NCBI RefSeq assembly: GCF_000003195.3
Contig: NC_012879.2
Coordinates: 32,874,373 to 32,938,372 of the forward strand
Reading direction: 5' to 3'
Origin: Sorghum bicolor
Lineage: Eukaryota; Streptophyta; Magnoliopsida; Poales; Poaceae
Length of the DNA: 64,000 nt
Both the position numbers and the translations under genes were made by a program. Positions 1 through 10,540 of this stretch are shown one piece after another (the first letter of the stretch is position 1; each line of letters begins with the position of its first letter). The notes under the pieces are model-generated. The model was not told the DNA's origin and made no database searches. It saw only the letters and a list, made by a program, of their open reading frames with translations.

Positions 1-860
1 CTACCTTAGGAATTCTCAAATTAGAGGCTTCCCATATGGTAGTCTTTGGTGTGCTTTGCCTAAGGGTTGGTACATATATATAGGAAGAAAAACTCCCCAC
101 CTCCACGTCAACTAGCGATATGGTACTAATTGATTTGCACCCTTTATCTTTACTAATACGCCTAATTAATTATTAAATCCCATTAGTAAATAAAGACATG
201 GGCCTTGAGCGTTGAGAAAAATGAGAGATTTATTATTTTCGGAGTTAATTAATTTCATGGATAAAATAATTCAAGAAAAATCCAGAATTATTATTGAAGC
301 CACGAAAAATACTCCGAAAGCTCTAAAAATTCGGGGAAAATTCTTAGAGATATTGTGGAACATGAAGAACCCAAATTAAGTATTTGGAGCTCATGATATG
401 ATAATTTGGAGCATCTAAAAATTAGATTATGCTTATAGAAAAGTGAGAATAGAAGCTGGAAAATTCCCAAAAAGTTTGTAGAGACTGCTTGATGAATGAG
501 AAACTTAAAGAAGGGATTTAGGTGATAAAGAAAAGATTTTAGGAAACTCCTAATAAAAACTTGGCCTTAGAAACAAGGAATTTGGTTGTAGATAAAGGTA
601 AAGATGTACTGACCAAGGAAGATTGTTCTACTAAACGCAATTTTAGAAACTTTGCTTAGTCTCAACACACAAAGGAGTAACAAGCAAACATTACATCAAA
701 TCTTATGCACCAGCATGTATGCACAACAATGTTGCTAAGCCTTACGATAATTTTTAATTTAATAAAAAATATTATTTTCCCTATGTTTCATGAGCACAAA
801 GAAATGTATAATTACTTATTTCTCCTCTATTTCCAAAAAACCAAAATTTAGGGTGTTACA
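1..860 (-). repeat. Left (3') LTR of element B, partial
   Basis: This stretch aligns base by base with 35824-36686, with roughly 20 differences and small indels by eye. It ends GGGTGTTACA at 860 directly beside the polypurine tract. It is the 5' part of the LTR in element orientation, and the remaining 1.9 kb lies left of the window. A TATATATA-type run near 74-80 could be the TATA box of the LTR promoter. Confidence 0.9.
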
Positions 861-876
861 ATTCTACCCCCCTTAA
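861..876 (-). promoter_or_regulatory. Polypurine tract of element B
   Basis: Read on the minus strand this is CTTAAGGGGGGTAGAAT, directly next to the LTR start TGTAACACCC. Position and purine content match the plus-strand primer site of LTR retrotransposons, and the same motif recurs in element G. Confidence 0.8.
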
Positions 877-879
877 GAT

Positions 880-899
880 GAATCTCGTCCTCGAGATTC
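880..899. other. Hairpin beside the polypurine tract, element B
   Basis: A perfect 8-base inverted repeat (GAATCTCG and CGAGATTC) encloses a 4-base loop, immediately upstream of the polypurine tract in element orientation. Versions of it occur at the same place in elements D and G. Confidence 0.6.
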
Positions 900-908
900 G
901 GAAGATGG

Positions 909-1685
909 TTACCAAAAAGATGTGGATACTCTTAACATTGAATATTCTTCTCTTTTCCAAATAGTCTCCTCTACGGTGTACCGGTTCCACTGAACTTTGC
1001 ACATCCTGATAATGCAACTCCTGGTAACCCTTTCTGTTGTTTCCAAAATTCTTACTAGGTACTCTTTGTATTTGGGATCCTCTTTAACAGCCAATTCTTC
1101 CAATGGGTTCTGCTCCAATGGCACACGCAAACACTTCTTGAGTTAAGACACATGGAAAACATCATGCATTCCTCCCAATCTTTCCAACACTCTGATTAGT
1201 AATCCACTTCACCCCATCTTTCTAACACTTTGAAAGGCCCGATATACCTTGGTGCTAACCATTCTTTCATATTAAATCTTCTCACACTTCTCATAGGTGT
1301 CACCTTCAAATACATATTGTCTTCTACTTCAAAAGCTTATTCTTTCCTCTGGTTGTCAGCATATCTCTTCTGTTGAGACTGTGCCACCCTTAAGTTATCC
1401 CAGAACACTCTCACTTGTTGTTCTGCATCTCTTAGACATCTGGCCCAAACACTTGTGTTTTACCTATTTGATTTCAAAACAATGGGGTTCTACACTTCTG
1501 TCCATACAAAGCTTAAAGACATACCATCTGAAGGCTCTTATAATAATCTATTGTCCTAAGAAAACTCCACATTTGGTAAACTCTTATCCCAACTTGTACC
1601 ATACTATAATGCACAAGCTCACAACATATCTTCTAAGTAATCTTTTCAGTTCCTGTGGTTCCCAAATGAGTAATTAGTAGAGCTC
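909..1685 (-). pseudogene. pol: Decayed integrase C-terminus and chromodomain of element B
   Basis: The open part (909-1130) encodes 73 residues with the chromodomain-like signature VQWNRYTVEETIWKREE, as found after integrase in Gypsy chromoviruses. Further right, minus-strand fragments such as ALYG-KCRTPL (about 1470-1510) match the conserved integrase motif that is intact in element D at about 17330-17360. Stops and indels break the frame throughout. The segment ends at the insertion point of element C, and no convincing upstream integrase resumes at 30634, so B had probably lost most of pol before or after that insertion. Confidence 0.7.
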
Positions 1686-2140
1686 TGTGGGGGTATAAAC
1701 CCCTATATCCTTACGGCTAGACTTGGGCCAGGAGGCTTAGCCCATTACGAGACAAGTTCAAGGCTTGATCCGACAGTTTGGAGTTTCGCGCAAGGAAACA
1801 AGACGTGGAGACCAAGCGGGATTCTAGTCAGTTAGAATAGGAATTGATATCGAACTATCTATGGCAATTGTAACCGACTAGGATTAGTTTCCAGATCTGT
1901 AACCCTGCCCTCCGGACTATATAAGGAGGGGAAAGGGACCCCCCTAGGGGACATTATTCTCTCAATCCAATACAACGAGACGCAGGACGTAGGTATTACG
2001 CCAACTCGGCGGCCGAACCTAGATAAAAAGCTTGTCCGTGTCTTGCGTCACCATCGAGTTCGTAGTTTGCGCACCGTCTACCGATAAACTACTACCGTGG
2101 GTATACCCCAAGGTAGACTTCCGACTAGCTTTCGTCGACA
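1686..2140 (+). repeat. 5' LTR of element C
   Basis: This 455-bp LTR pairs with 30174-30628. A TATATAA box at 1918-1924 marks the likely Pol II promoter, with R starting some 30 bp downstream. It lies inside the pol remnant of element B, directly after the target copy AGCTC. Confidence 0.95.
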
Positions 2141-2160
2141 GTGGCACGCCAGGTAGGGGG
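2141..2160 (+). promoter_or_regulatory. Primer binding site region of element C
   Basis: The bases directly after the 5' LTR read GTGGCACGCCAGGTAGGGGG, the position and TGG-start expected of a tRNA primer site. I could not assign the tRNA species with confidence. Confidence 0.6.
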
Positions 2161-2188
2161 TGTGCGTGCAACTTCTCCGGCGAACAAG

Positions 2189-3556
2189 ATGGTCACAATC
2201 CCAGCTTCTGCGGCCATGCCAGAAGGCCTCACGTTCACCGTCGGCCAGATCACGTGGACGACGCGTGGCGGTGGTCTCACGACCACGGTTTCGGAAGGAA
2301 CCCAGATCCAATCTGAGATCACGTCGGCTCCGACCACTCGGGTGACGGCACCGAGCGCCCGACCACCGCTCCCGCTCTACAAGGGAAAGAAGATCGACTG
2401 CTCGGACCTTCTCCAAACACATGACCGTGCCGATTCCAAGCTACTTGAACCTTCCCAACAAGTAGATGGAATCTTGCGCCAACCTGATCAAGCCGCCCCA
2501 ACGGATTTTTTCAAATCCCATCGGCCAACTCGTGTCGTTACACACGAACGGCTGGGAACGTCTCTGACGATAACCTCAACTCCCTCAGGACGATCCGTCA
2601 AGCTCAAGGCTAACCCGGAGGAAGATTATCCTTGCGGTCTGAACAACTCGGCCTCTCTCTACTCGAGACACGTCCGATCCCTCTTTAACAATGCTGGTTG
2701 GTCGCCAAAGGGGAGCGGTCGACCAGCTCGTCATTACGTCAACATGGTGACGATCCAAGAACTACGGGACGGCCAGGCTTCCAGCACAAATTCGAGCACT
2801 GGTTCCATCCCCATTGAAGTCATAAATTCCGAGGACGAGGACTACGACTTGGATTTGCCGTCACATCCTCCGGGCTTCCCTCGTTTCCCGGTCTTCCCAC
2901 CCCGGCGAGGAGACATCGTTTTCAACGTTAGCGCCGACGAGCCGGTCGTCGACGTAGAAACAGACGAGCAGAGGCAGCTCCGCGAGCAGCGTAATGCCGA
3001 TCGCGCCCGACGACGCGCGGACGAGGGACGTCAAGTCCCGCTGCATAATCTCAGCGACGCTTTTGACATGGTCGGAGATCAGCAAGTTTATAAAACGCCG
3101 AGCGCCAATGTGGCCGTCGCCATGGCCAATCTAAATCGGCTCCCTGATACTCCCGAGTGCCAGGGGGTCCGAACCAGTGTCCGGGCACACCTGATCGCCG
3201 CGATGGGACAGACAGCCACTCTGCTCAAAAGAGTCCAGGCCGTCTCCTATACAGAAGCCACCTCCGACCAGACTCACCGTAGCCGGACCTCACCGCAGCC
3301 CAGCAGGCACCACCGCAGCCGTTCCCCCGACAACCATCGAAAAGATTCACGGCATGACGACGGCGGTCGGGATGCTGGCGGTCACCGCGAGCAGAATCGC
3401 GGGCGTGGTCAAGAAGTAAACCAGCACAGGGATCTTCGGTATAACATCCCTCCCAAAGACGCTGGGGACCGCATCAACAGGCGCGCCACGGAGAGAGCAG
3501 TCCACGAAAACCTGCGTCGTATCGAGTATGATGCAACGGACGGCCCCCGGGCCTGA
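2189..3556 (+). CDS. gag: Gag N-terminal part, element C
   Basis: An open frame runs from ATG at 2189 to TGA at 3556, about 455 codons. Translation is possible from 2141, but those bases are the primer site, so 2189 is the better start. The product is rich in Arg, Asp, Ser and Pro and of low complexity, with a basic stretch near residues 355-410, as in the N-terminal extension of Tat Gag proteins. The frame closes too early: the conserved Gag core continues at once in another frame from about 3557, so one base was probably lost near 3553. The intact protein would form the virus-like particle that packages element RNA. Confidence 0.75.
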   Translation: MVTIPASAAMPEGLTFTVGQITWTTRGGGLTTTVSEGTQIQSEITSAPTTRVTAPSARPPLPLYKGKKIDCSDLLQTHDRADSKLLEPSQQVDGILRQPDQAAPTDFFKSHRPTRVVTHERLGTSLTITSTPSGRSVKLKANPEEDYPCGLNNSASLYSRHVRSLFNNAGWSPKGSGRPARHYVNMVTIQELRDGQASSTNSSTGSIPIEVINSEDEDYDLDLPSHPPGFPRFPVFPPRRGDIVFNVSADEPVVDVETDEQRQLREQRNADRARRRADEGRQVPLHNLSDAFDMVGDQQVYKTPSANVAVAMANLNRLPDTPECQGVRTSVRAHLIAAMGQTATLLKRVQAVSYTEATSDQTHRSRTSPQPSRHHRSRSPDNHRKDSRHDDGGRDAGGHREQNRGRGQEVNQHRDLRYNIPPKDAGDRINRRATERAVHENLRRIEYDATDGPRA

Positions 3557-4875
3557 GACAGTTCTCCTCACACCTCCGCCAGGTCGTGTGGCCCCGTAAT
3601 TTCAAGCTCGAGAAACTCAAAAAATATGACGGCAAGGAAAATCCAGAGAACTGGATCACTCTTTACGAAATCGCCGTCCGATCAGCAGCAGGAGACGAGC
3701 ACGTCATGGCCAACTACTTCCCAGTAGTCCTCGACCAGGCTGGTCATCAGTGGCTCCTTGGCCTGCCCGAGGACTCCTTCGATTCTTGGGAAGAGCTACG
3801 CCAGGCTTTCATCGACAACTTCATCGCCACATGCGAGCAGCCTGGAAACAAGTACGACCTCGACAGGATAAGGGACAGGAAAAATGAACCTCTGCGCGAT
3901 TACATCCGATGATTCTCGGATATGCGCCTTAAGATCCCGAAGATTTCCCACGACGAGGCCATCTCTGCCTTCATCAAAGGCCTACGTTTCCAGGAGGCAC
4001 TGAGGAACAAGCTGTTGCGCAAAAGGCCAACAACGATGGCCGAGCTCCTTGCCACGGCTAAAAATTACGCCGATGCCGACGACGCAGAAAAACTAATCCG
4101 GGACGATGCGAGAGGTCCCGACCAGCCTCCTCGGTGAGATGACAGTCGCGGTCATTTCGACAACAGGAACCACCGCCGCCCCGACAACCGTGATCAAAGA
4201 GAAGGCTGGCATAAGCGGCGCGACAATCGCGACGATTTCAGAGGAAAGCGCCCCCGTGACCACGACCACGAAGTGAATACGGTCAAGCGTCCTAACGGGC
4301 GGCGGGACTACCAAGAAGACTACAACAAAACGTTGAAGGGACCGTGTCAGCTGCACCCAAAGTCCAATCATACAATGGAAGAATGCCGTGTCCTCAAAAA
4401 CATCTATACGCGGCAGGCCGCCCAAGACGACTCTGCCAAGAAAAATGGAAAACGAGACGGGCACGACCACGAAGACGAGGACGAGGACCAAGATAGGGAC
4501 CCACGACACCAATATGTCAGTCCCACCGAGGTGGTCCACTCCATCTTCAGGGGCAAGGTCTCCATCGAATCTAAGCGAGAAAGAAAGCTATTAAAAAGAG
4601 CCTGCCTCAACATAGACAGCACGGACGGCCTGATCGCAGACCCGAAATTTCCCCCATGGTCGCACAGGGAGATCTCCTTCAGCAGGAAGGATCAGTGGGC
4701 CGCTATCCCAGAGCCAGGTCGTTTCCCTCTAATCCTGGACCCTTGCATCAACAACATCAGATTCGAGCACGTGCTCGTGGATGGAGGAAGCTCCATTGAC
4801 ATCCTCTTTCGCAACAGCCTGCCCGCTCTCAAGATATCTCCGGCACAACTAAAACCCTACGATGCTCAATTCTAG
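3557..4875 (+). pseudogene. gag-pr: Gag core and protease, element C (frameshifted, three stops)
   Basis: The frame carries the Gag core (WPRNFKLEKLKKYDG, about 3588-4130), then an acidic and basic linker, then the protease motif LVDGGSSIDILF with its catalytic Asp codon at about 4780. In-frame stops at 3910 (TGA), 4135 (TGA) and 4873 (TAG) break it. Neighbouring residues suggest Arg, Arg and Trp codons were there, each one transition away. The frame is joined to the preceding part only through a frameshift near 3553. The region would have supplied particle protein and the aspartic protease that cuts the polyprotein. Confidence 0.8.
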
Positions 4876-5935
4876 GGAGTCTTGCCAGGTCAGAGTTCTC
4901 GGACAGATAACATTGCCTGTCCAATTCGGCACGCCCGACCACTTTCGAACAGAGTTCGTCAACTTCGTGATCACCGACTTCGATGGGACCTACCACGCCA
5001 TACTAGGCCGACCATCGCTGACAAAATTCATGGCGGTCCCGCATTACTCATACCTGGTCCTCAAAATGCCTACAGAGAAGGGCATCTTGACCGTCAGAAG
5101 CAATGTCTACACTGCATATACTTGCGAGGAAGAGAGCTCCAAGATCACCGAAGCAATTGATCTCTCAATCCGGATGGCAGAAACAGCAACCCAAGCCGCA
5201 CAGCTACCTCCAGATCAGCTCCAACAACCTGAGCAGAAGACCACCAGGAAGAATTCAAAATCCAAGGAGCATAAAGAAGTACAACTGGTCGATGGTAGCC
5301 CCGAGAAGACGGCCCTCATCGGGGCCAATCTAGACCCTAAACAGGAAGACGCGCTCGTCAGGTTTCTAAGGGACAACGTGAGCGTTTTCGCATGGAAACC
5401 CGCAGACATGCCCGGCGTCCCACGAAACCTGATCGAGCACTCCCTAAACGTCTCGAAGACCGCAAGACCAATCAAGCAAAAGCTGCGATGGTTCGCTCGT
5501 GACAAAAAGGAGGCTATTAGGATAGAAATAACACGGCTTCTAGCAGCCGGATTCATAAAAGAAGTGTATCACCCCGATTGGCTTGCCAATCCGGTTCTTG
5601 TACGCAAAAAGAATAATGAATGGAGAATGTGCGTTGATTACACCGATCTCAATAAACACTGTCCTAAAGATCCTCTTGGTCTCCCTCGCATCGACGAGGT
5701 GGTTGACTCAACGGCCGGATGCGAACTCCTCTCTTTTCTCGACTGCTACTCTTGTTATCACCAGATCTCGCAAAAAGAAGATGATCAGATAAAAACATCT
5801 TTTATTACTCCTTTCGGAGCATATTGCTACACGACCATGTCATTCGGACTCAAAAATGCCGGAGCCACCTACAACGGGCCATCCAGCAGTGCCTCCACGA
5901 CGAGATTCGTGATGACCTCGTCGAGGCCTATGTAG
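4862..5935 (+). pseudogene. pol: Protease end and reverse transcriptase N-terminal half, element C
   Basis: A 357-codon frame covers the end of the protease region (ILGRPSLTKF at about 5010-5035), a linker, then RT fingers and palm: RPIKQKLRWF, NPVLVRKKNNEWRMCVDYTDLN and the motif A block LSFLDCYSCYHQI with its catalytic Asp. It joins the preceding segment through a frameshift near 4895. It leaves the RT frame near 5873, where one base appears lost, so the last 20 or so residues are missense. The intact enzyme copies element RNA into DNA in cytoplasmic particles. Confidence 0.85.
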
Positions 5936-6711
5936 ACGACGTAGTCGTCAAAACAAGGGATGCAAGCACCCTAATCGACAACTTAGACCGAACGTTTAAG
6001 GCGCTAAACAGGTACAAGTGGAAGCTTAACCCCAAAAAGTGCATCTTTGGCGTCCCTTCCGGTCTACTACTCGGCAACGTCGTCAGCCGCGACGGCATAC
6101 GGCCGAATCCTTCAAAAGTAAAAGCAGTACTCGACATGCGACCACCCAAAAATGTCAAGGATATTCAGAAGCTCACTGGATGTATGGCCGCACTCAGCCG
6201 CTTCATCTCAAGACTAGGAGAAAAAGGCCTCCCTTTCTTCAAACTCTTGAAGCCGTCGGAAAAGTTCTCCTAGACAGAGGTAGCCGACGCTGCGTTTACT
6301 CAACTTAAGACTTTCCTCACTTCCCCGCCTGTTCTCACAGCGCCTCAGCCCAATGAAGACCTACTCCTTTACATTGCTGCAACCGACCGGGTTGTTTCCA
6401 TGGCAATAGTGGTCGAGCGAGACGAGCCAGGTCATGTCTACAAGGTCCAGCGACCCGTTTACTTCATAAGCGAAGTCCGAAACGAGTCCAAGGCCAGATA
6501 TCCACAAATACAGAAGCTCATATACGCCATTCTAATAACGTCGAGAAAGCTAAAGCACTACTTCGACGGCCATCGAGTCTTGGTAACCACCAGTTTCCCT
6601 CTTGGGGACATTCTGCGCAATAAAGACGCCAACGACAGAATTGTAAAATGGGCAATGGAATTATGCCTATTCTCTCTGGAATTCCAAAGCCGCACCACAG
6701 TCAAGTCTTAG
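5870..6711 (+). pseudogene. pol: RT C-terminal half and RNase H, element C
   Basis: The RT frame resumes with the active-site motif AYVDDVVVK (YVDD codons 5929-5940), followed by thumb and connection motifs (PKKCIFGVPSG, IQKLTGCMAALSRFI) and a degenerate first RNase H. TAG stops lie at 6271 and 6709. Flanking residues suggest lost Trp and Gln codons, both C-to-T-type changes. The YVDD active site itself is intact. Confidence 0.85.
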
Positions 6712-7686
6712 GCCCTGGTCGATTTCATTGCAGAGTGGACGGATCTCAACGAGCCTCCCGTTCCCGATGTCTCCGACCACTGGTCGATGTTCTTCGACGG
6801 GTCCTTGAACATCAACGGCGCCAGCGCAGGGATCCTTTTCGTGTCGCCTAACAAGGACAAACTGCGTTACGTCCTTAGGTTCCTTTTTCCGGCGTCAAAC
6901 AATGTCGCCGAATACGAAGCATGCCTGCATGGCATCCGACTAGCCGTTGAGTTGGGAATCAAACGTCTCTATGTCTATGGCGACTCCGCGTTGGTTATCA
7001 ACCAGCTCAACAAAGAATGGGACGCGACCCACGAAAAGATGGATCTCTACTGCAAAGAAATTCGCAAGTGGGAGACCAACTTCTACGACATAGAATACAT
7101 CCACGTGGTCCAGGATAAGAACCAAGCAGCAGATGCACTGTCAAAGTTAGGGTCATCTCGGGCCCAAATCCCACGGGGTGTTTTCGTCCAAGACATCCAT
7201 GAGCCAAGTGTGGGCTCCGGCCTGGTCAAAAAGCAATCTACGGAAACAATGCTCATAGACGATGCCACCCCGGCAGCCAGTGGCCGTGATTGGCGCACCC
7301 CGTTCATCAGACATATATCGGACAGGTCAGGCTTTCAGGACAAAACAGAGAACGAGCGCCTCATTCGACGATCAAAGAATTACATACTGGTGGACGGCAA
7401 ACTTATGCGAAAAAATGCAAGTTCTGAAGTGCTGCTCAAATGCATATCCCAAGATGATGGCATCAAGCTCCTAGAGGACATACATGCCGGATCCTGCGGC
7501 AATCATGCTGCATCCAGAACGCTGGTCGGGAAGGCCTTCCGAGCAGGTTTTTATTGGCCAACCGCGGTCAACGACGCAGAAAAAATAGTCCGACATTGTG
7601 AAGGAAGTCAGTTCTTTGCTAAAAGGACCCACGTACCTGCTCACGAGATTCAAACCATCCCGTCATCCTGGCCTTTCGCCTGCTAG
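6712..7686 (+). pseudogene. pol: Second RNase H and integrase zinc-binding region, element C
   Basis: After the stop at 6709 the same frame carries a plant-type second RNase H: FFDGSLN near 6790, NNVAEYEACLHG, VYGDSALVINQ and QDKNQAADALS. It supplies several of the expected acidic residues. Next come a linker and the integrase zinc-binding segment (IHAGSCGNHAASR, then CEGSQFFAKR), where the second Cys of the usual CxxC pair is Ser. The frame ends at a TAG (7684) in a place where the family has Trp. The extra RNase H domain is diagnostic for the Tat lineage. Confidence 0.85.
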
Positions 7687-8262
7687 GGCCTCGACATGAT
7701 CGGGGCATTTAAACCGGCCCCTGGCAACTTCAAGTTCGTTTTCATATTAATCGACAAGTTCTCAAAATGGATCGAATACATGCCATTGGTTAAAGCAACA
7801 TCCGAGAAGGCTGTGGAGTTCCTCAATCAAATCATACACAGATTCGGGATCCCACATAGTATAATCACCGACCTGGGTACTCAGTTCACTGGCACCACAT
7901 TGTGGGACTTCTGCGATGACAGGGGCATAGTCATAAAATACGTGTCAGTAGCTCACCCACGGGCAAATGGTCAGGTCGAGCGCGCGAACGGAATGATCAT
8001 TGACGCCCTAAAGAAAAGGTTATACACCGAGAACGACAGAGCACCTGGTCGATGGATGAAAGAGTTGCCAGCTGTGGTCTGGGGTCTCCGAACTCAGACT
8101 AGTCGGAACATGGGAGTGTCACCCTACTTCATGGTTTACGGCACCGAGGCCGTTCTGCCGTCTGATATAACCTTCGGTTCCCCAGAATTGAAAACTTCGA
8201 CCAGTCAACAGCCGACAACGCCAGGGATCTCGAAATCAATTGCATGGAGGAAAAGCGTCTAA
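7687..8262 (+). pseudogene. pol: Integrase catalytic core, element C
   Basis: The frame continues with GLDMIG (first catalytic Asp), IITDLGTQFTG (second Asp, about 7870) and HPRANGQVERANG (Glu, about 7977), so the DDE triad is present. GVSPYFMVYGTEAVLPSD closes the core. After about 8185 the residues stop resembling integrase because the true continuation lies in another frame, so a small indel occurred there. Integrase would insert the DNA copy with a 5-bp target duplication, matching the AGCTC repeats. Confidence 0.85.
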
Positions 8263-8516
8263 ATTCTTGTCTCCGAACAGCAAAGTACCTTGCGGCAGTC
8301 AGGCGGTACCATAACAGGAACATCAAGGACCGTTCTTTCATGGTCGGCGATCTGGTGCTCAGGTGGAAAACAAGCCAGGAGGGCATGCGCAAGCTATCCA
8401 CTCCCTGGGAAGGACCCTTCGTGGTCGCAGAAGTCACACGACCCACATCCTATAGATTGGCATATCCAGACGGAACACGAGTGCCTAACTCTTGGCACAT
8501 AGACAAACTGCGCTGA
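8190..8516 (+). pseudogene. pol: Integrase C-terminal domain, element C
   Basis: The shifted frame encodes the end of integrase: RRYHNRNIKDRSFMVGDLVLRW, WEGPFVVAEV and SWHIDKLR, ending with TGA at 8514-8516. This is the GPF/Y-like module found after the integrase core of Gypsy elements. There is no chromodomain, as expected for Tat. Confidence 0.8.
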
Positions 8517-8810
8517 TTTTATCCATAAGTTCTAGTAACTTTTGCTTGTAAATCCCTTTTAGCTGTCAATAATAAAAGTTTTTCTTTTTGGCTATACTTT
8601 GTTTACACGCAGAGCTCGGAAAGTCTTCTGCGACGGAAGCTCTTAGCAACTACGAATCAAACACAGTGGCACGTCACTCAGATAATTGTACAGCGCTCAA
8701 AATAACAGTCATGACAAAATCAAACTTTATTACAATCTTTACATACAAAGTTTACAATAAATACCCTGACGGGCGGACACTAGTCTACTCCTACAGACTA
8801 CCCTACTGGC
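8517..8810. other. Spacer between converging pol and antisense gene
   Basis: The plus-strand pol frame and the minus-strand gene meet tail to tail here. The spacer is AT-rich. It holds AATAAA on the plus strand at 8571-8576, about 55 bp after the pol stop, and AATAAA on the minus strand at 8726-8731, about 80 bp after the antisense stop. Confidence 0.6.
8726..8731 (-). terminator. Candidate poly(A) signal of the antisense gene
   Basis: TTTATT on the plus strand gives AATAAA on the minus strand, about 80 bp past the stop codon of the antisense gene. Spacing fits a plant polyadenylation signal; no transcript evidence is available. Confidence 0.45.
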
Positions 8811-9376
8811 CTACTGCTCGGGCTGATCACCCGCCTGGCCTTGCTGCCCGGACGACGGGGTCGGGGCCACCGGCGCCTGGCTGGTCGAGACCGCAGGCGT
8901 CGATCGCCCATCTCCCGCAATAGACGCACCAGACAGCTCCCTGGCCGAGCTGTCTGAGCCCGGCTGGTCGGGGGGAGTGGCCGTTCCGCATAGATTGATG
9001 TCACCGATCACCGTTGACGACAAGTCCAGCAGACCACCCCGAAGCTCGTCCGCCTCCTGCGGGCCGACCTCCTTGGGATACCCCTTCTCCAGCCTGGTCA
9101 AGTCGACCAGGGGGTAGTGGGCGCGCACCATGCTAAGGATATGCGCGCTAGCAAACTCCCCGGCGTCCTTCATGAACTGCTGGAGCCAGTCCCACGCCCG
9201 TTGCGCCTTTTCAACTGGCGTCAATCTCGACGTGCGGGGCTGGCTCTCTGGGAGCTCGGGACTGATCAAGTCCAGGACCGGGGCCACTCCTTTCCAAATC
9301 CTACAACAGTTAACCTTCCAGGAGTCCCGATCCTTGACCAGCTCGTCCAGGTGTTTCTTGGCATTCACCTTGAGCA
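8811..9376 (-). CDS. Antisense gene exon 6 (C-terminus)
   Basis: The exon begins after ATTTGCAG at 9377 and ends at the stop at 8811. It encodes a helical segment (KVNAKKHLDELVKDRDSW), a domain containing WDWLQQFMKDAGEFASAHILSM, and a Ser/Pro/Gly-rich tail. The splice with exon 5 keeps the frame. Confidence 0.65.
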
Positions 9377-9455
9377 CTGCAAATCGAGGAAGATGTTAGA
9401 CTCAGCATATCAAAAAGAGCGATAAGTGGCAAATAACGGGGGCGACGCGTGATAC

Positions 9456-9597
9456 CAGACAACTCCCGGTCCCTCTAGCCCAGCTCCTCTCCTGCTCGGC
9501 GACTGGCCTCCAGCGCCCCGGCAAGCTCTTGACCGAGCTGCTCCTTCTCCTGTCGGAGGCGCGCCACCTCCTCCTCCAAGTCTACGTGAACCATAAC
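9456..9597 (-). CDS. Antisense gene exon 5 (coiled coil, one stop)
   Basis: The coding content (DLEEEVARLRQEKEQLGQEL) continues the coiled coil. A TAG falls near 9478, and the donor GTATCAC is at 9455. The acceptor position is uncertain by one base, because strict use of the CAG at 9598 shifts the frame. Confidence 0.5.
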
Positions 9598-9654
9598 CTG
9601 GTCAGCAAAGCAAACTACGCGGCTACACACAGCTGCTCGGAGCACGTGACTGAC

Positions 9655-9853
9655 CTGACTGCCGCCGATACTGGTCGGCCCAGCGACGAGTGAGCTTGAG
9701 ACGACGCTCCTCCTGGGCGCTCATCTCAGCCACCTTCTCCCCAACCTCCGACCGCAGCCGGTCCACCTCCGTGGTCAGGGCCTTGTTCTCGGCCACGATG
9801 CCTTCTATTTGGTCGAAGCACCTTTTTCGGTACTTCGCCGTCTTCATTGCGCC
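9655..9853 (-). CDS. Antisense gene exon 4 (coiled coil)
   Basis: The exon starts after TTTTGTAG at 9854. It encodes a heptad-like helix with motifs such as NKALTTEVDRLRSEV and EERRLKLTRRW, typical of a coiled coil. The 3' junction (GTCAGTC at 9654) is plausible but weaker than the others. Confidence 0.6.
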
Positions 9854-9924
9854 CTACAAAACGAACATATGTTGACCAATCAGGACAACACAAACAGTGT
9901 CGAACAGTGCAAAGGATCACTTAC

Positions 9925-10480
9925 CTTGACCTCGTCCACGAGACGCTTGGCCGCACGCTCTACTCTGGCGGCCTCTTCTGTTTCAGCGAGCTCCTCGTGC
10001 CCGATAAAGTGGTCCCCGCGTTGGCGCCACACATATACGTGTTGGCGGCCATCACGAGGACGACCTTCAATCTCCTCCACCTCGTCGTCGGAGGCCGCCC
10101 GGGTTCCCTCGCTCGCTGCATCGCCCCCGGTGGTGGTCGCAGGCATTACCGGCCCCTGGACCGGGCTCGGGGAGCCTGCAGTCGAAGAGGCTCCTGCCCG
10201 GGGTGGTGTTGGGACCTCCCTCCCTTCGACGGGGGGAGGGGTCGGGGCTCTGTCCTCCCCTTCTGTGGCGTTACTCGGGGGAGGCATCCCCGTAGCCTCC
10301 TCGACCCTTGTCGGGCTGCTAGCCGCAGTCTGTGCCGAGGCCGGGAGCTCCTCGGCGCTCTCAGGCACGGCTGCAGCCGCAGGCTACTCCGCGGTCTGCG
10401 GCGCCGCGTCCTCAGCGGCACAAGCAGGCTCGGCCACCCCCTGGCCGGCGACGTGGTCGGGGTTGACATCTGACGCCGCG
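9925..10480 (-). CDS. Antisense gene exon 3 (Pro/Ala-rich)
   Basis: The exon runs from TTTAG| at 10481 to AAG|GTAAGTG at 9924, 556 nt. The preceding exon leaves two bases, which the first base here completes, so phase is preserved. Content is Ala/Pro/Glu-rich, ending in a helical segment (ELAETEEAARVERAAKRLV). One TAG lies near 10386. Confidence 0.65.
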
Positions 10481-10540
10481 CTAAAGAACAAAGTATCAGC
10501 TTCAAAAAAAATCACCAAGGTACGTAAGTCGAACACTTAC

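Noticed and set aside
1297..1677. 126-codon plus-strand frame
   Set aside because: It overlaps the decayed minus-strand integrase of element B and shows no motif of its own.
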